64,000 nt of DNA. Source: Carex sylvatica (lineage: Eukaryota > Streptophyta > Magnoliopsida > Poales > Cyperaceae). The DNA is taken from NCBI GenBank assembly GCA_964058845.1, contig CAXKVR010000035.1:62001-126000 (forward strand), read 5' to 3'. The position numbers and the translations under genes are program-made. The notes below the pieces were generated by a model that made no database searches, was not told the origin of the DNA, and saw only the letters and a list, made by a program, of their open reading frames with translations. Positions 44,499-56,380 of this stretch are shown piece by piece; the first letter of the stretch is position 1; each line of letters opens with the position of its first letter.

Positions 44499-45864
44499 CA
44501 CTAAAAGTGTACATGAAAGACATGGGACCGGAGAGGCAAATATCACTATTGTCTATTGTAATTGCATCTTGTATTACAGGGCCGTCATCAGAAGCAGAGA
44601 CATTAATTAGTATATATAGAATAGAGTCAATTAATTTTCATTTAAAAAAAATAGTAATGAAGTAGTATTTTGTTCTGTAGTTTATAGTAAAATACTATAT
44701 ACAATAATGTACAAGAAATTCATTTTCATACTTTTTTAATTAAATTTTATATTATTAACCAACATTCTTTCAAAATAATAATAATTTGTGTATAATTTAG
44801 AGAATTTCTAACAATTTATAACTTTTTTTAATTAAAAAAAAGTCAAAAGCTCACATGTGAGCCATCTTATTGTATATTATCTCTACACTTCATAAGTACA
44901 GAGATAGAAAATCTTGTAAAAAAAAATAATCCGCATAAAAAAATGGAATTGAAAATTACTCATTGTCCAATTATTAGAAATATAAAATATGAATTTGTGA
45001 TTCATGAAAAATTACTCATTGATAGCCGTTATTCATTATCACAGTTTCAGTTGGGATTTGAACGGAATCATTCAGTGTTTTTTACCATTAATTGTTTATC
45101 TTGAATTGTAGGTGATAATTAAATAATTAATCAATAAGCTTTGTTTAGACTTTAGAGCATGACACCTGACACCTAGCGGGGCATCGGATTATATCATATG
45201 CATAAATTTAGAAGCAAATGCACCGCGCTCAAACAAAGGAAAGTGCAGTACGTATGACTTTATAGATAGCGATTAGCGAGGCGGTGTCTTTTCAAGTGAG
45301 GAAGACGGGCAGCAGTGATCTGGGCCGTCTATTGCGCGTAGCCCCGCAAATCGAAGTTCGGATGACGTGGGAGGACCAAGGCACTAAGGCAGGCGCAGGC
45401 GCAGCGCAACATGGTTACATTACATGGGGAAAGATAAAGGTTAAAAGCTGACACATTTGTCAGACCGCTGTCCCTAACGAACGTACCAGCGCCCCGCCCA
45501 TGCTCGTCTCTCTGACTGCGTATCCTCTCAGATATCTTAACTTTGGTCACTACTCGGCTATAGCGCAGGGGCCAGTTTTATTGTTGCTTTGAGATTTGTG
45601 TGTAACGTATTGGAACGTTTGAGATTTTTCAGAAAGAAACTCAAACATTGAGATATCTCAGAGGAGGGGAAGTAAAGATACCCTCCGTCCGCGGTACAAT
45701 GGTCGGACTTCTGTGTTTGTCGCTTGGGTTTCGTTTCGGGACTGTTTGTTATTAATTAATTACTAGTGTCTGTGTAAATGATTGATAATTAAGCGCAGAA
45801 CATATAAAATTTTTTTAATTTCTTTTATCATATTTTCTCGAGAGATTATCCTCTGCGAAGTTTT
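44499..45864. other. AT-rich intergenic DNA
   Basis: 45180-45560 is relatively GC-rich with a 73-codon minus frame (45329-45550) lacking any motif. No gene is called. Confidence 0.35.
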
Positions 45865-45984
45865 TTCGTGTGGAATCGTGCAGTTCTTTTTATATGATCC
45901 ATTTGTTTTTGATCGAACAAATTATTCGTGCGGAATCGTGCAGTTCTTTTTATATGATCCATTTGTTTTTGATCGAACAAATTA
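45865..45984. repeat. 60-bp tandem duplication upstream of GRF
   Basis: Two copies of exactly 60 bp (45865-45924 and 45925-45984), differing at only about one base in the shared part. Each contains GGAATCGTGCAGTTC and GATCGAACAAATTAT. It lies ~170-290 bp upstream of the GRF TATA box. Because 60 is a multiple of three, an open frame passes through and gives a 20-residue repeat, which I regard as incidental. Confidence 0.9.
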
Positions 45985-46153
45985 TAGCAGAGAGATTGTT
46001 TTTTTGAGATCTAATCTGATCCGTCCAATCAAAAAATACAGATTAAATTTAAATTAAAAGCTCCTCACATATCAGCAGACAATAGCATTCCATATTTCCC
46101 CTTCCTAGTCGGTTATAATTCCGTGAGAGCCCGTTACATGTAACAGCGACTTT

Positions 46154-46164
46154 TATATATATAA
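46154..46164 (+). promoter_or_regulatory. Probable TATA box of the GRF gene
   Basis: TATATATATAA about 290 bp upstream of the start codon. The intervening leader contains CAGAAACAG-type purine repeats near 46350-46385. Confidence 0.4.
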
Positions 46165-46449
46165 CAGATTAACAATGCGCCCACTCCATTCCATTCCATT
46201 GATCCATTCCCGCCTTAGCTTTAGCTACTTAACTAGTCTGTATTTGTCAGTCTGAGTCAGTTTCTACCGTAGTTATTCTAGCTAGCTGGAGGCTGGAGCT
46301 GTCTTCCATATTCAAACTATAAAACACTTACTACTACTCTTTTCTCAAGAGCAGAAACAGAAACAGGAACAGAAACAGAAACCCAATAAGCCAAAACCCC
46401 TCTTTCTTCTTTCACAATCTATCTTTATCAAAACTCCAAAGTATATTCC

Positions 46450-47388
46450 ATGGCCAGTGATAGCAACGAAGGCCTCCATAGAAGCCCCTTGTCGCCGCCC
46501 TCCAAACACCCACGCCTCTCATCAGATAACAATGGAGGTAATTAATTAATTGATGCCTTCTTCTTCTTCTTCTTCTTATTTATTATTTATTGTTAAGCTA
46601 ATTATATATATAGTGATCTCTTCTGTTTGTGCATTTGTAATGAAGGTGCAGTAACCATGGCGGTTCCTTCTCCATTGTCTCTTGGGTTGGGATTAGGGCT
46701 TGACAATGGGCTCGCAAATAGAAACCGAAATGCGAACGCTGCTTCAAAATCGGCCTTTACATTTATGCAATTGCAGGAGCTGGAGCATCAAGCTCTAATA
46801 TACAAGTACATGTCAGCTAGTGTCCCGGTTCCAGTCCATCTAGTCCTTCCCATTTGGAAAAGTGTCGCTGCCTCCTCTTTCGGCCCGCATCACTATTCCT
46901 CGTGTAAATCCATCCTCTGATCTCTGCATTGTATTTGTACCAGGTCATTTTTTCTTTTCTTAATTTTATTTGCTGATCAATCTGGTAAATGGTGTTGTGT
47001 GTGTGTGGTAGCAGTGATGGGGCTGGGAAGTCTCTGCTTTGATTACAGGAACAGCATGGAGCCAGAGCCAGGGCGGTGCCGCAGGACTGACGGTAAGAAA
47101 TGGAGGTGCTCTAGAGATGTTGTCCCTGGCCAGAAATACTGTGAGCGTCATGTACACCGTGGCCGTGGCCGTTCAAGAAAGCCTGTGGAAGGCACAGGCG
47201 CTGCTTCCACTGCTGCTTATGCTCATGTCAGTCCAAATCCAAGTCAAATACAACCCAACGATAATGGCACTGCAGATACTAGCAACAATAGCAGCAGCAC
47301 TGACAGAGTGTCACCACCAAGACTTGGATTCTCTCCTATTAGTGTCTTGCAAAATGCGGGAGTCTGTAGAACAGGGCAGGTTAATTAG
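46450..47388 (+). CDS. GRF: Growth-regulating factor (QLQ and WRC domains), three exons
   Basis: Exons 46450-46537, 46646-46903 and about 47012-47388 give roughly 240 residues. Exon 1 encodes a short Ser/Pro-rich start ([20 protein letters not shown]). Exon 2 carries the QLQ domain ([19 protein letters not shown], then PIWKS), which binds GIF co-activators. Exon 3 carries the WRC domain with nuclear-targeting basic residues and the C3H zinc motif: Cys in [17 protein letters not shown] and ERH, spacing C-x9-C-x10-C-x2-H. GRFs are plant transcription factors promoting leaf and meristem cell proliferation. The third-exon acceptor could be three bases further on (47015), changing one or two residues. 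The protein is short for the family; the C-terminus after WRC is only ~75 residues and Ser/Asn-rich. The frame end at CRTGQVN might instead be a read-through of an intron (CAG before GTTAAT), with another exon that I did not find. Confidence 0.88.
47169..47190 (+). promoter_or_regulatory. miR396 target site in the GRF WRC exon
   Basis: CCGTTCAAGAAAGCC followed by TGTGGAA encodes the RSRKPVE segment at the end of WRC. This is the well-known miR396 complementary site of plant GRF mRNAs, so post-transcriptional repression by miR396 is expected. Confidence 0.9.
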
Positions 47389-48442
47389 ATTTAGATTTGG
47401 TTGATTGTTTTTTTGTTTTTTTTTACTGGAAACTGTGATGTGTTTAGTTTAGGGGTTTGTAGGTTAAATTAATTGTTTGATATTTTGACTGCGGAGGCAG
47501 GCAGTTGCTGGTCTTTTTTTTGGAATTGGAATCCAGCGAGCTCTTTGTATTATTTTGTCAAAAAATTGTTTTGGATTTGATATCTAATCAGCGGTCTTGT
47601 ATCCTGTGTAGCAACAACAAGGTTAGGTTGTACCGTTGTATTATTTGCTTGGTTGGCTTTGTAACGTTTGTAGCTTGACTTGTTGTTTGAATGCGCATGT
47701 CCAATAATTCCCAGCACGGGACTTGTCAGATAAGGTGGGGCCGTGGGGGCAACAGCATGCGCATATCATATGTATGTAGCTCGTTTACTGTAGGTTCGCT
47801 GGTTTTTCTACTTGGGAATCAAATTCAGCTCATTCATTTTCATTGGAAACAAAAATTCAGCACATGATGTCCAAATCTATTTCACGCCTTGAACATTTAT
47901 TACTCTGACATTGCTTATCTATCGGTAAAATGAGGAAGATAGTACTGCATGAAAACGAAATGCCTGAAACAGAATATTCAAGAAAATTGCATTTCTGATG
48001 ATAATTCCTTTTGCATAAGAAAAAAACAAATTAGTATCGAGGGATTGAGATGATAACTTATAATGCATGATTAATTTTGACAAAACCAAGCAGATAATGA
48101 AAATTGTTCTATCAATTTTCTCATTTCATGTCACAACGTACATTCTATTGCAACTACTTGTATAACCAAGCTTAACAAGAGGCTTGGGAGCTAAAAATAT
48201 TATAAATAAGTTTGTTTTCAAAGGCCCAATAAGCCGATGATGATGAATACATAGCCCACAAACGAAACAAAACAAAACAAAACAGGCCCTGCCTATGTCA
48301 GAGGCCCGCCAGATAGAGGCCAGATAGAGGAAGAGGAAGCGGAAGAGGAAGAGGAGCATGGAGTTGTAGACTGGTGGTCTCCTCTCCTACGGCGCTTATT
48401 AATCTTTTTTTTGCCCTTCCCGCTTCCTTTTCTGAGTCTTCA
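47389..48442. other. GRF 3' region and VMS1 promoter
   Basis: Holds the GRF 3' UTR and, near 48300-48442, the probable leader of the next gene, with GAGGAAGAGG-type purine repeats at 48320-48360. No other gene. Confidence 0.5.
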
Positions 48443-51400
48443 ATGGCGGCACTGGAGAAGAAGCCCCTCTCGCTATTCGATCTCTCTCCAGATTTCTTCG
48501 ATTCCAGTTGCCTTCTCTTCTCCAATGGTAATGGCTGCTCAACATATCATTCGATTCCATCTCCCTCTCTCCCTACTATTTCCGAGGATACCCTGATTGC
48601 GTCGGAAGAAACAGGAAGAGGCGATTATAGTCAGACGGAGACAAAAGGAAAGGAACCCTCTACGTCGCGCTGGACATGCAATACATGCCGTGCTGAGTTT
48701 GAGTCGCTTTTCGACCAACGCTCCCACTTCAAGTCCGACCTCCATCGCCTCAATGTACTTTCTTTATTTTTTTTCTTTAATTTTCAACTATATTGGTATC
48801 AAAAACCTTCTAAATGAATAATTGGGGTGATTTGCGTGGTTGGAACAAGTTTCATACTCAACCAGATTTATTGTCGGAATTTATTTTCTGTTTGATTATT
48901 GTTATGCAATTTATGCTTATTTTAGTATGTTGTTGCTCTTTTATTGTATAATATTTTTTTTTCTCATATTTCCAGAATATGAGAATATTTACAATATCTG
49001 TCCCGTCTTTGCTGGACGATGTTACTTTTTTGTAGGTGAAACTGAGCATTGCTGGTAAAAAATGTGTCAACGAAGAGGATTTCGAAGGACTGGAAACTGA
49101 AAACAACTCCTTTTTTGATACACTTGAGGTTTCAAGTATATCAGGATCAGATGATGAGTCTGAAGAGGAGGAATCTGTTCCTGGCAGGCGAGCAAGGAAA
49201 AAAAGAGATATGTTCAAACAAAAGATTTATTTCCGTCTCAACAGCGGAGACACGGTTTCTATGTGGCGATGCCTGCTCTTGGATGAATCTGAAGAAATAT
49301 CTCAATCCTTAGATGGTAACAAATCAGAACATACTGAGGATACAAAAAAAATCGGGCAGAATGAGTTGATAAATCGGCTAAAACAATTAATTAGTGAGCC
49401 ACGGGATAAAACATGTATAAGAATAGTTTTTCTTGCAACTGGAGGCCACTTTGTTGGATGCGTATTTGATGGCAAATCAATCTTAGCACATAAAACCTTC
49501 CATAGGTATGTCCTTCTGTGACTATATATATGTTGCATGTACAGGTTTATGATAGATGCATTGGATCCTTGCTTGAGAATTCACTTTATTATATATTCAT
49601 GACCAATTAGGACTGTTCTTATTTTCTAGGTATGTTGTAAGGGCAAAAGCAGGAAAGAAACAATCTTCAAAGGATGCTAGTGGTAAGGTTGCACACTCTG
49701 CTGGGTCCTCCATTCGCCGGCACAATGAAACAGCATTGAAAAGGGTGCTGTATCTATGCTTTATAACAAACCTTCTTTATACTTATTCCTTTAGAATCAG
49801 TATATAAGTTTTTGACTTGTATTGTACATGCTCTAACACTTGCACAGGAAGTACAAGAGCTTGTCCTTTCTTGGAAGCCATACTTTGATACATGCAAGTG
49901 CATTTTGATGCATGCTCCATCGAGAAATCGCCAGATGTTTTTTGACAGAGGGACGATTCAATCTATTTTACAGGGGTGTACTGTGCGAAATATCCCACTG
50001 ACGGTTCGTAGGCCAACATTTAAGGAGGCCAAACGGGCTTATAATCATCTGTCACAGGTTAATTTTGAGAGTGAAGAAGATGTGATCCTTTCTCAGGACA
50101 ATGAAGTCGTCGTCGAAGAATCGAAAGAAAAGAAAGAGGGAGAGAAGATTGAAATCAATGGAAATGAAATTAAGGAATCTTGTTCTGTTTCATCTTCTGG
50201 TGAAGAATGTCATTCGGGTAAGTTAGAACCGTAAGATGTGTACAATTGGCAATCAGATCAAGATCAAAACTAGGCTAAATAGGGTTTAATCTAGCAGAAG
50301 CTATTTTGCTATTTTTGATTGATTTTCAATGCTGGAGAGTATTTTCTATAGGCAAAAAGACTCCCCTCCAATTGCCTATAGAAGAAATATTTAATCTACC
50401 AAGATTAAATTACAAAATAATGAAACTTACAAGAGGAAAATAAAGTCTGAATTTTCCTGGGCCACTTTAAGCAATGGAAGTAAATAGTAAAAACAAACCA
50501 ACTGGGAAAAACTTGTCTCGTTTCAGTATCTATTTTTTCTTGGGTATTTAGTTTATTCTGTTTGTGTGATTTTCTTGCGCCCTTTTGTTTTGTGCAGCAG
50601 TGTTTGCCTGCCATTTAATAGGAATTGGTTTGGTAGAGTAAGATAGCCTGCACAAGCACTACTGATAGGAACTCTAGTTTAAAAAAAACAGAAGTAAATT
50701 ATTGAGGGCAATGTTGTCTGAAAACTATATAAATGAAAGTTTCACTTGTCCCTTGTAACAACTCAGCTGAACATAGGTGCTTGCTATGAATGAAATACTG
50801 ATTTAGCTTTTATACTTTATTTTGCTACTTGCAAGACCTCTTTATTTTCGAAAGTTAAGCAATTATATATACATTCTTTTTTTAATCTAGCTAGTTATAA
50901 TTTCAAAAGTAGCTTATACAGTTATCATGACAGAAGATTGACAAGAACTCAATTAAAAGAGAAAAGAGAGTGAAATATGTTTTTTCGGCCCATAAACTAT
51001 TGTACTTGGTGAAATTATTGGGTTTTAAGTGGCCACGGTCAACTATTGCTCTTGGTTCAAGCAAGCCCTTGTAGCCAGCACTTATGTGCTGACAACACGT
51101 CTTGTGCTGAATTTGTTGATATGGAACTCAGGTAATGACATGGCTTTCACATGGTGCTTTCATGGCAGCAGTGTGATTATGTATCAGTGACGTGGCACAT
51201 GCATATGTAATGGTTGAGGTTGGTTGAATAAAAGAAAAATTAAGGATCTAATTGATTCTAGTGCAATAGTTCAGGACTTTGGGTAGAATAACATTTTGAG
51301 CTCTAAAAAGCAACACTTAATACCTGAAAAATTGGGTTGGTCTTGTTCCTGCTAAAACGAAATTGTATTTCATAACAAATTGACATTGATTTCCATACTC

Positions 51401-52514
51401 ATCTTTGCATTTTTGCAACTTTCTTTTCTTCATTCCATGTAGATGCAGATGTTATCATGGACCAAACTAGTCAGCTACTTCAAAATGAAACAACACCATT
51501 ACATCTGGCAGCAAAATCAGGTGATGTCATAAGGACCTTGGAGCTACTTGAGCAGGGCTTGAATCCGTGTATCAGGGATGAAAGAGGTAAAACCCCTTAC
51601 ATGTTAGCCCCAGATAAGGAGGTCCGAAACACTTTCAGAAAATTTATGGCACTAAACCTTGATAAATGGGACTGGCATGCTGCAAATGTGCCCAGTGCTC
51701 TAACAAAGGAAATGGAAGAATCTCAAGCGGCAAAACAGGTAAACTCCTTTGTACATAACCATGATATGTAAGAGTTCGGGTAACCAGACTGTGTTTAAAA
51801 AAATAAAAAAATAACACACAATGGGATCAGCAGAACTCGAATTTTGTTGTGACTTGACTGATGAGATCCGTGCAGGTGGAGAAGGATGCCAAGAAGAAGG
51901 CCAAAGCAAAAGAGCTGAAGAAGCTGAAGAAAGCTAAAGAGAAAGAAAAAGAAAAAGCAAAGGTCCCATTTTATCATGTTTCCACCCCTGCTTTTTTTAT
52001 ATTATTTTGGTAAGAGTGGCAGATGGAAGCAGAGTCATGCTGTGTGTTGTTTCTCATAGTTCCTTTTTGCTCTTTGCGTACAGGCACAAGCATCAGTTTC
52101 TCAGAAAGGTCCTTCTGAAGTTTCAAAGGGCCAACCATCTGGTCCAGTACCAGCAACTAAGCAAAAACTGCCACTGAATCCTTGGAAGCCTCCTGGTCTC
52201 TTATCCGAGGTTGGTTTTTCAGTACGAAAGTTTTTAACTAACATCTCTTCAATTTTGAGTCCAGCTGTTGATAGTATTAATAAATGTGTAATTAGGAGGA
52301 GCGGAAGAAGCAGCTGGCTGAGGAGAGAGAAAAGAGAGCAGCTGCAGCAGAGAGAAGATTGGCTGCACTTACAGTTACTAGTGGAGCAAGTGATGTAACT
52401 TGCTCTTACTGTCACTCTTCTCTGGCTGGGAAAGTACCGTTTCATCGATACAACTATCAGTATTGCAGCCCAACATGCATGCATGTGCATGGAGAGATGC
52501 TGCAACCTAACTGA
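48443..52514 (+). CDS. ANKZF1: VMS1/ANKZF1 orthologue: peptidyl-tRNA-releasing ribosome quality control factor, eight exons
   Basis: Exons 48443-48754, 49036-49505, 49630-49744, 49848-50217, 51443-51738, 51876-51962, 52084-52209 and 52296-52514 join in frame to 664 residues with GT-AG introns. Domains: C2H2 finger (WTCNTCRAEFESLFDQRSHF, next His five residues on) at about 74-101; VLRF1 release-factor-like domain at about 125-345, with Gln272 in AGKKQSSKDASG and the following AGSSIRRHNE, matching the catalytic Gln region of yeast Vms1 and human ANKZF1; ankyrin repeats from about residue 430 (TTPLHLAAKSGDVIRTLELL); a Lys-rich coiled coil; a VCP-interacting motif (REKRAAAAERRLAAL); and a C-terminal treble-clef finger (CSYC, then YCSPTCMHVH). 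Vms1 releases nascent chains from stalled 60S subunits and links them to p97/Cdc48. All key parts are present, so the gene looks functional. The start at 48443 matches the MAALEKK-type plant N-terminus; an in-frame Met at 48374 is less likely. Confidence 0.93.
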
Positions 52515-53670
52515 AAGTCTGAAATCAACCAATTTATATTAATTTTTATAATAATTATAAAGTATGTAGCCTGGCAGTTGCTGTTAAATTGTACATGTTT
52601 TAAACAGAGTCAACATTCTTTCTTTCTTTAACGTTTCTTTGTCTGTTTATTTCCCCAATGCCTTAAAGAATGCTTACGTCATGCAAACCTTACTACGGCC
52701 TTATTCCTTTCCGAAATCCGAATCCCCTGTTGCAGAAGCCTTTTGGAAATCTTAATTAGTACTAAATTTTAAGACTTATTTAGGGCTTAATTAGTACTGG
52801 GCCAGCTAAATCTTCTTGATTTAAAAAAAAAAAAAATTCATCAAGTTTTTTCTTTTCTTTTCTTTACTTTTCAACTAGAAACTCAATTTTTAACTCGCGA
52901 GTGAGGGCTCGTTAAAAGGGGTGTCAATGTCTGTCTTTGATGGATACGAACTTGAACTTACCGATGGTTAAATGGATTGATTATGAGTTTATAGCATTTT
53001 TTACCCAATCCAAATTGGGATGGATGGGAGATAGATAATAAATAAAACTGACTCTAACTTGATCCGACCTGTCCTATTGCCACCCTTAGAACTGGAGCGC
53101 TTCTTGTTAACAACGAAATATCAGAAATTGCCCCTCTTAACTCTCCTTCAAGTCATTTCAGATTGGAGCAGCTCCTTTGGTTGGAACCACACGATTGATC
53201 CCATTTCCCATTCGAAGTTAATTGTACACCCGTGAGTGTTAAATCTTTATATGAAAAGCTATGACTTTAAGTGCATGCCCAGAGATACCAGCCAACTACC
53301 ATAAAAAAGTTTCTCAATGCGTGGATATAAAGCTCATCTATAAGCTCTATAATAAACACTTTCACATATATACCAGTTAAAAATATAATAAATCAATAAC
53401 GGAGATACTCTGATCATTTAATTTTTTTAGGCCACGCGGACTGTTCTTCACGGTTAATTAAGTCTAGTCAATCTATTGATCCCCTTTTATTTAACCTTTT
53501 TGTTTCATTCATATTATTATGTGTACTAAAATGCCAGCTTAAAATAACTAAAGAAGCCATTATTGTCACACACAAGCTAAGGGCAGCTCCTTGAGTTAAT
53601 AAACATGAGCACGTGAATTGAAACATGTTGACATCATGCAAGCCGACCCAAACCCTTCAACTTCAATAAA
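52515..53670. other. Intergenic between VMS1 and SLAH
   Basis: Contains the VMS1 3' UTR and the SLAH promoter; no other gene is seen. Confidence 0.45.
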
Positions 53671-53678
53671 TTTATATG
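53671..53678 (+). promoter_or_regulatory. Possible TATA box of the SLAH gene
   Basis: TTTATATG 69 bp upstream of the start codon. Confidence 0.3.
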
Positions 53679-53739
53679 ATGCATTGCATTAACAACAGCA
53701 CAGCACAAGCTGATTCAAATAATTTTTAACTCGCAAAAT

Positions 53740-55920
53740 ATGGCGACGGAGCCTTCTTCACCCACTGCTCCCAGGCACCACTCTGTAGACATTCATCTAG
53801 ATGATACAAACAACCAGACCAAGAGAAATAATAAGCGCATGAACAACAACCAAATGAAACCCCGTGTTGTTAGGGGCGGCATCGGTGGTGGAGAAAGAAG
53901 ACCCCTTGCCAGTAAGACCTTCAACAGGCAAGTCTCGCTCGAGTCTGGAGTGACAGTGCTAGGCATGGACAACCGTTTCAAAGGCACTTACAGCAGCAGT
54001 GGAGAGGGATCAACTGCTCTGCCCCGTAGTGGACTGAGCTTAGGTGGCCATCCCTGTGGTGATGCTGTTCCAAGAAAGGGGGATTTCAGCATCTTCAGAA
54101 CAAAATCAACTCTCAGCAAGCAGAACTCCTTGCTTCCATCAAGAGAGCCTGATCCACACAATTTAAATGGATTTTCTGGACCGCTAAGGCAAGAGGACCC
54201 TTTTACTACAAATGTTCCTGCAGGAAGATACTTCGCTGCCCTTCGAGGCCCTGAGCTTGACGAAGTTCGGGTATTAATTAAACTTCCCCACCACTGATTC
54301 TTCTTTTTAATGTTTCATATATATATATTTATTCTTTATTTAGGAAAGCACTACTTGATTAGAATGTTGATTTAATGAAACTTTAATTGGTTTCATATAT
54401 ATATACTCGAGTGTTTCTTACCTGTACATAGCATTCGACACTTTGACAGAATAAACATAGGACGGACACAAAAGGTTAATCTATTGTGAAATTTTGCCTA
54501 TTTTAAGTGTTTATCTACCCAGTTACTAAACTAATGTGTATTCAGGACTCGGAAGATATTCTACTCCCCAAGGACGAGAAATGGCCATTCCTCCTACGCT
54601 TTCCAATTGGTTGCTTTGGTATTTGTCTTGGCCTCGGTAGCCAGGCAATCTTATGGGGTGCCATTTCATCCAGCCCGGCCCTGTCATTCCTCCATGTCAC
54701 CCCAATAATCAACATGGTTCTGTGGGTCATTGCCCTTACGGTGCTGGTATTTGTTGCAACAACTTATTCACTCAAGTGTATCTTCTACTTTGAGGCAATC
54801 AAACGCGAGTACTGCCACCCTGTTAGAGTCAACTTCTTCTTTGCTCCATGGATTGCTTGCATGTTCTTGGCAATTGGCATCCCTCCTGCCTTTGCACCGG
54901 CTAAACTTAATCCAGCAGTCTGGTTTGCATTTGTAATTCCGGTGTTTGCACTGGAGTTAAAGATATATGGGCAGTGGTTATCTGGTGGGAAAAGGCGCCT
55001 CTGCAAGGTAGCAAACCCATCGTCTCACCTTTCGGTAGTGGGGAACTTTGTGGGAGCTATTCTGGCAGCAAAGGTCGGGTGGTTAGAGGCTGGGAAATTT
55101 ATGTGGGCAGTTGGATTGGCACATTACTTGTGCGTTTTCGTGACTCTTTATCAGCGACTACCGACCAATGAGGCATTACCAAAGGAGTTGCATCCAGTTT
55201 ATTCCATGTTTGTTGCCACTCCATCAGCGGCAAGCATTGCTTGGAAAGCAATTTATGGAGAGTTTGATGCAGTTGCAACAACCTTTTTCTTCATAGCACT
55301 CTTCCTCTACATCTCACTCGTTGTACGGATTGAATTCTTCAGAGGATTTAAGTAAGGACTTATTTGTCTGATTGACCTAGCTAATTTTTCAATGTCTAGA
55401 CTAGTTAATTTTCTCTTGTGCCAATTTACCCAATCAATCAATCAAGTATTTAGCTTAATTATACAAATTTGCACCAAATTGCAGTTTAAACTAAAAGTGT
55501 TTAATTGACGGCACCTTTTCTTCTCTTGGCAGGTTCTCGGTGGCATGGTGGTCTTATACCTTCCCGATGACAACCGCATCCTTGGCTTCAATTAGATATG
55601 CAGAGGAGGTCCCATGCTTCTTTAGCAAAGGCTTAGCTCTCAGCCTCTCTGTCATGTCCTCTACCATGGTCACTGTGCTCTTTGTTTCAACTCTCCTACA
55701 TGCATTTGTATGGCGATCTTTATTCCCGAATGACCTTGCCATTGCCATTACAAAAGATAAGAACAATGGAGCAAAATCACACGGGAAAGGGAAGAAATCC
55801 TCAAAGAAGGCTTATCATGACATCAAACGCTGGGCAAAGCAATCACCCTTTTCCATCGTTTCTTCTATTAAAAAAACTAGTTCTGTTGACAAGGATTCAG
55901 ATGGTAATTTAAATTCCTAA
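53740..55920 (+). CDS. S-type anion channel, SLAC1-homologue (SLAH2/SLAH3-like), three exons
   Basis: Exons 53740-54270, 54546-55351 and 55533-55920 splice in frame to 574 residues. The first ~170 residues are a hydrophilic, Ser- and Arg-rich cytosolic tail (FNRQVSLESGVTVLGMDNRF and FSIFRTKSTLSKQNSLLPSR), typical of SLAH2/SLAH3 and a likely kinase target. The channel core begins near RYFAALRGPELDEVR and continues with PFLLRFPIGCFGICLGLGSQ through ten predicted membrane helices of the TehA/TDT fold (IACMFLAIGIPPAFAP, FVGAILAAKVGWLEAGKF, FLYISLVVRIEFFRGFKFS, SVAWWSYTFPMTTASLASIR). A basic C-terminal tail follows. Family members carry nitrate and chloride out of guard or root cells under kinase control. 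Assignment to SLAH2 or SLAH3 needs a tree. A copia element is inserted 145 bp downstream of the stop codon. Confidence 0.93.
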
Positions 55921-56060
55921 AAGAGACAAGTTTTGCTGAATCAACATTATATTATATACCCAAATTCTAGCATGTGCAATTTGTTCTAGTACAATTCTGC
56001 ATTTCTGCTAGAACCGTATAATACTACGCTGTAGATTGATAGTAGTTGGCTTATATTGAT

Positions 56061-56065
56061 ATACA
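56061..56065. repeat. Target-site duplication ATACA, left of copia element 2
   Basis: ATACA directly precedes the left LTR and matches 60144-60148. Confidence 0.75.
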
Positions 56066-56372
56066 TAAAATGATTATTCACAGTAATCAATTCATAGTAA
56101 AAAGATGTAATATAGATAATCTGTATTGTGTATTTTTTTATTATGTTTTCAGAAGAGATATTACATGCCTCATTTATAGACTAAGCTATTACATTGGATG
56201 AGCTGTAATAATGATAAAATGAATTAGGGATAAAAGGAAATAAATAAATTTGTTGCGCCATTATAGGTGAGCAATCTTCTGTAATCATATCAGAGAAGAT
56301 AGAAACAAATATTCAAATATAAAAATGTCTCAAGTGAAAGCATAATTGGAGTCATCCATTTATATCTTTTTA
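56066..56372 (-). repeat. 3' LTR of copia element 2
   Basis: 307 bp, nearly identical to 59838-60143. It contains AATTAGGGATAAAAGGAAAT and GTTGCGCCATTATAGG. Confidence 0.92.
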
Positions 56373-56380
56373 CACCCCCC

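Noticed and set aside
45782..46057. 91-codon frame with a 20-residue exact repeat
   Set aside because: Explained by the 60-bp DNA duplication keeping frame; it lies in the GRF upstream region and has no known domain.
56066..56374. LTR of copia element 2 ending in TACA to give a TG...CA-type end
   Set aside because: The TACA at 60145-60148 belongs to the ATACA target duplication, and the inner edge is fixed by the primer-binding site.
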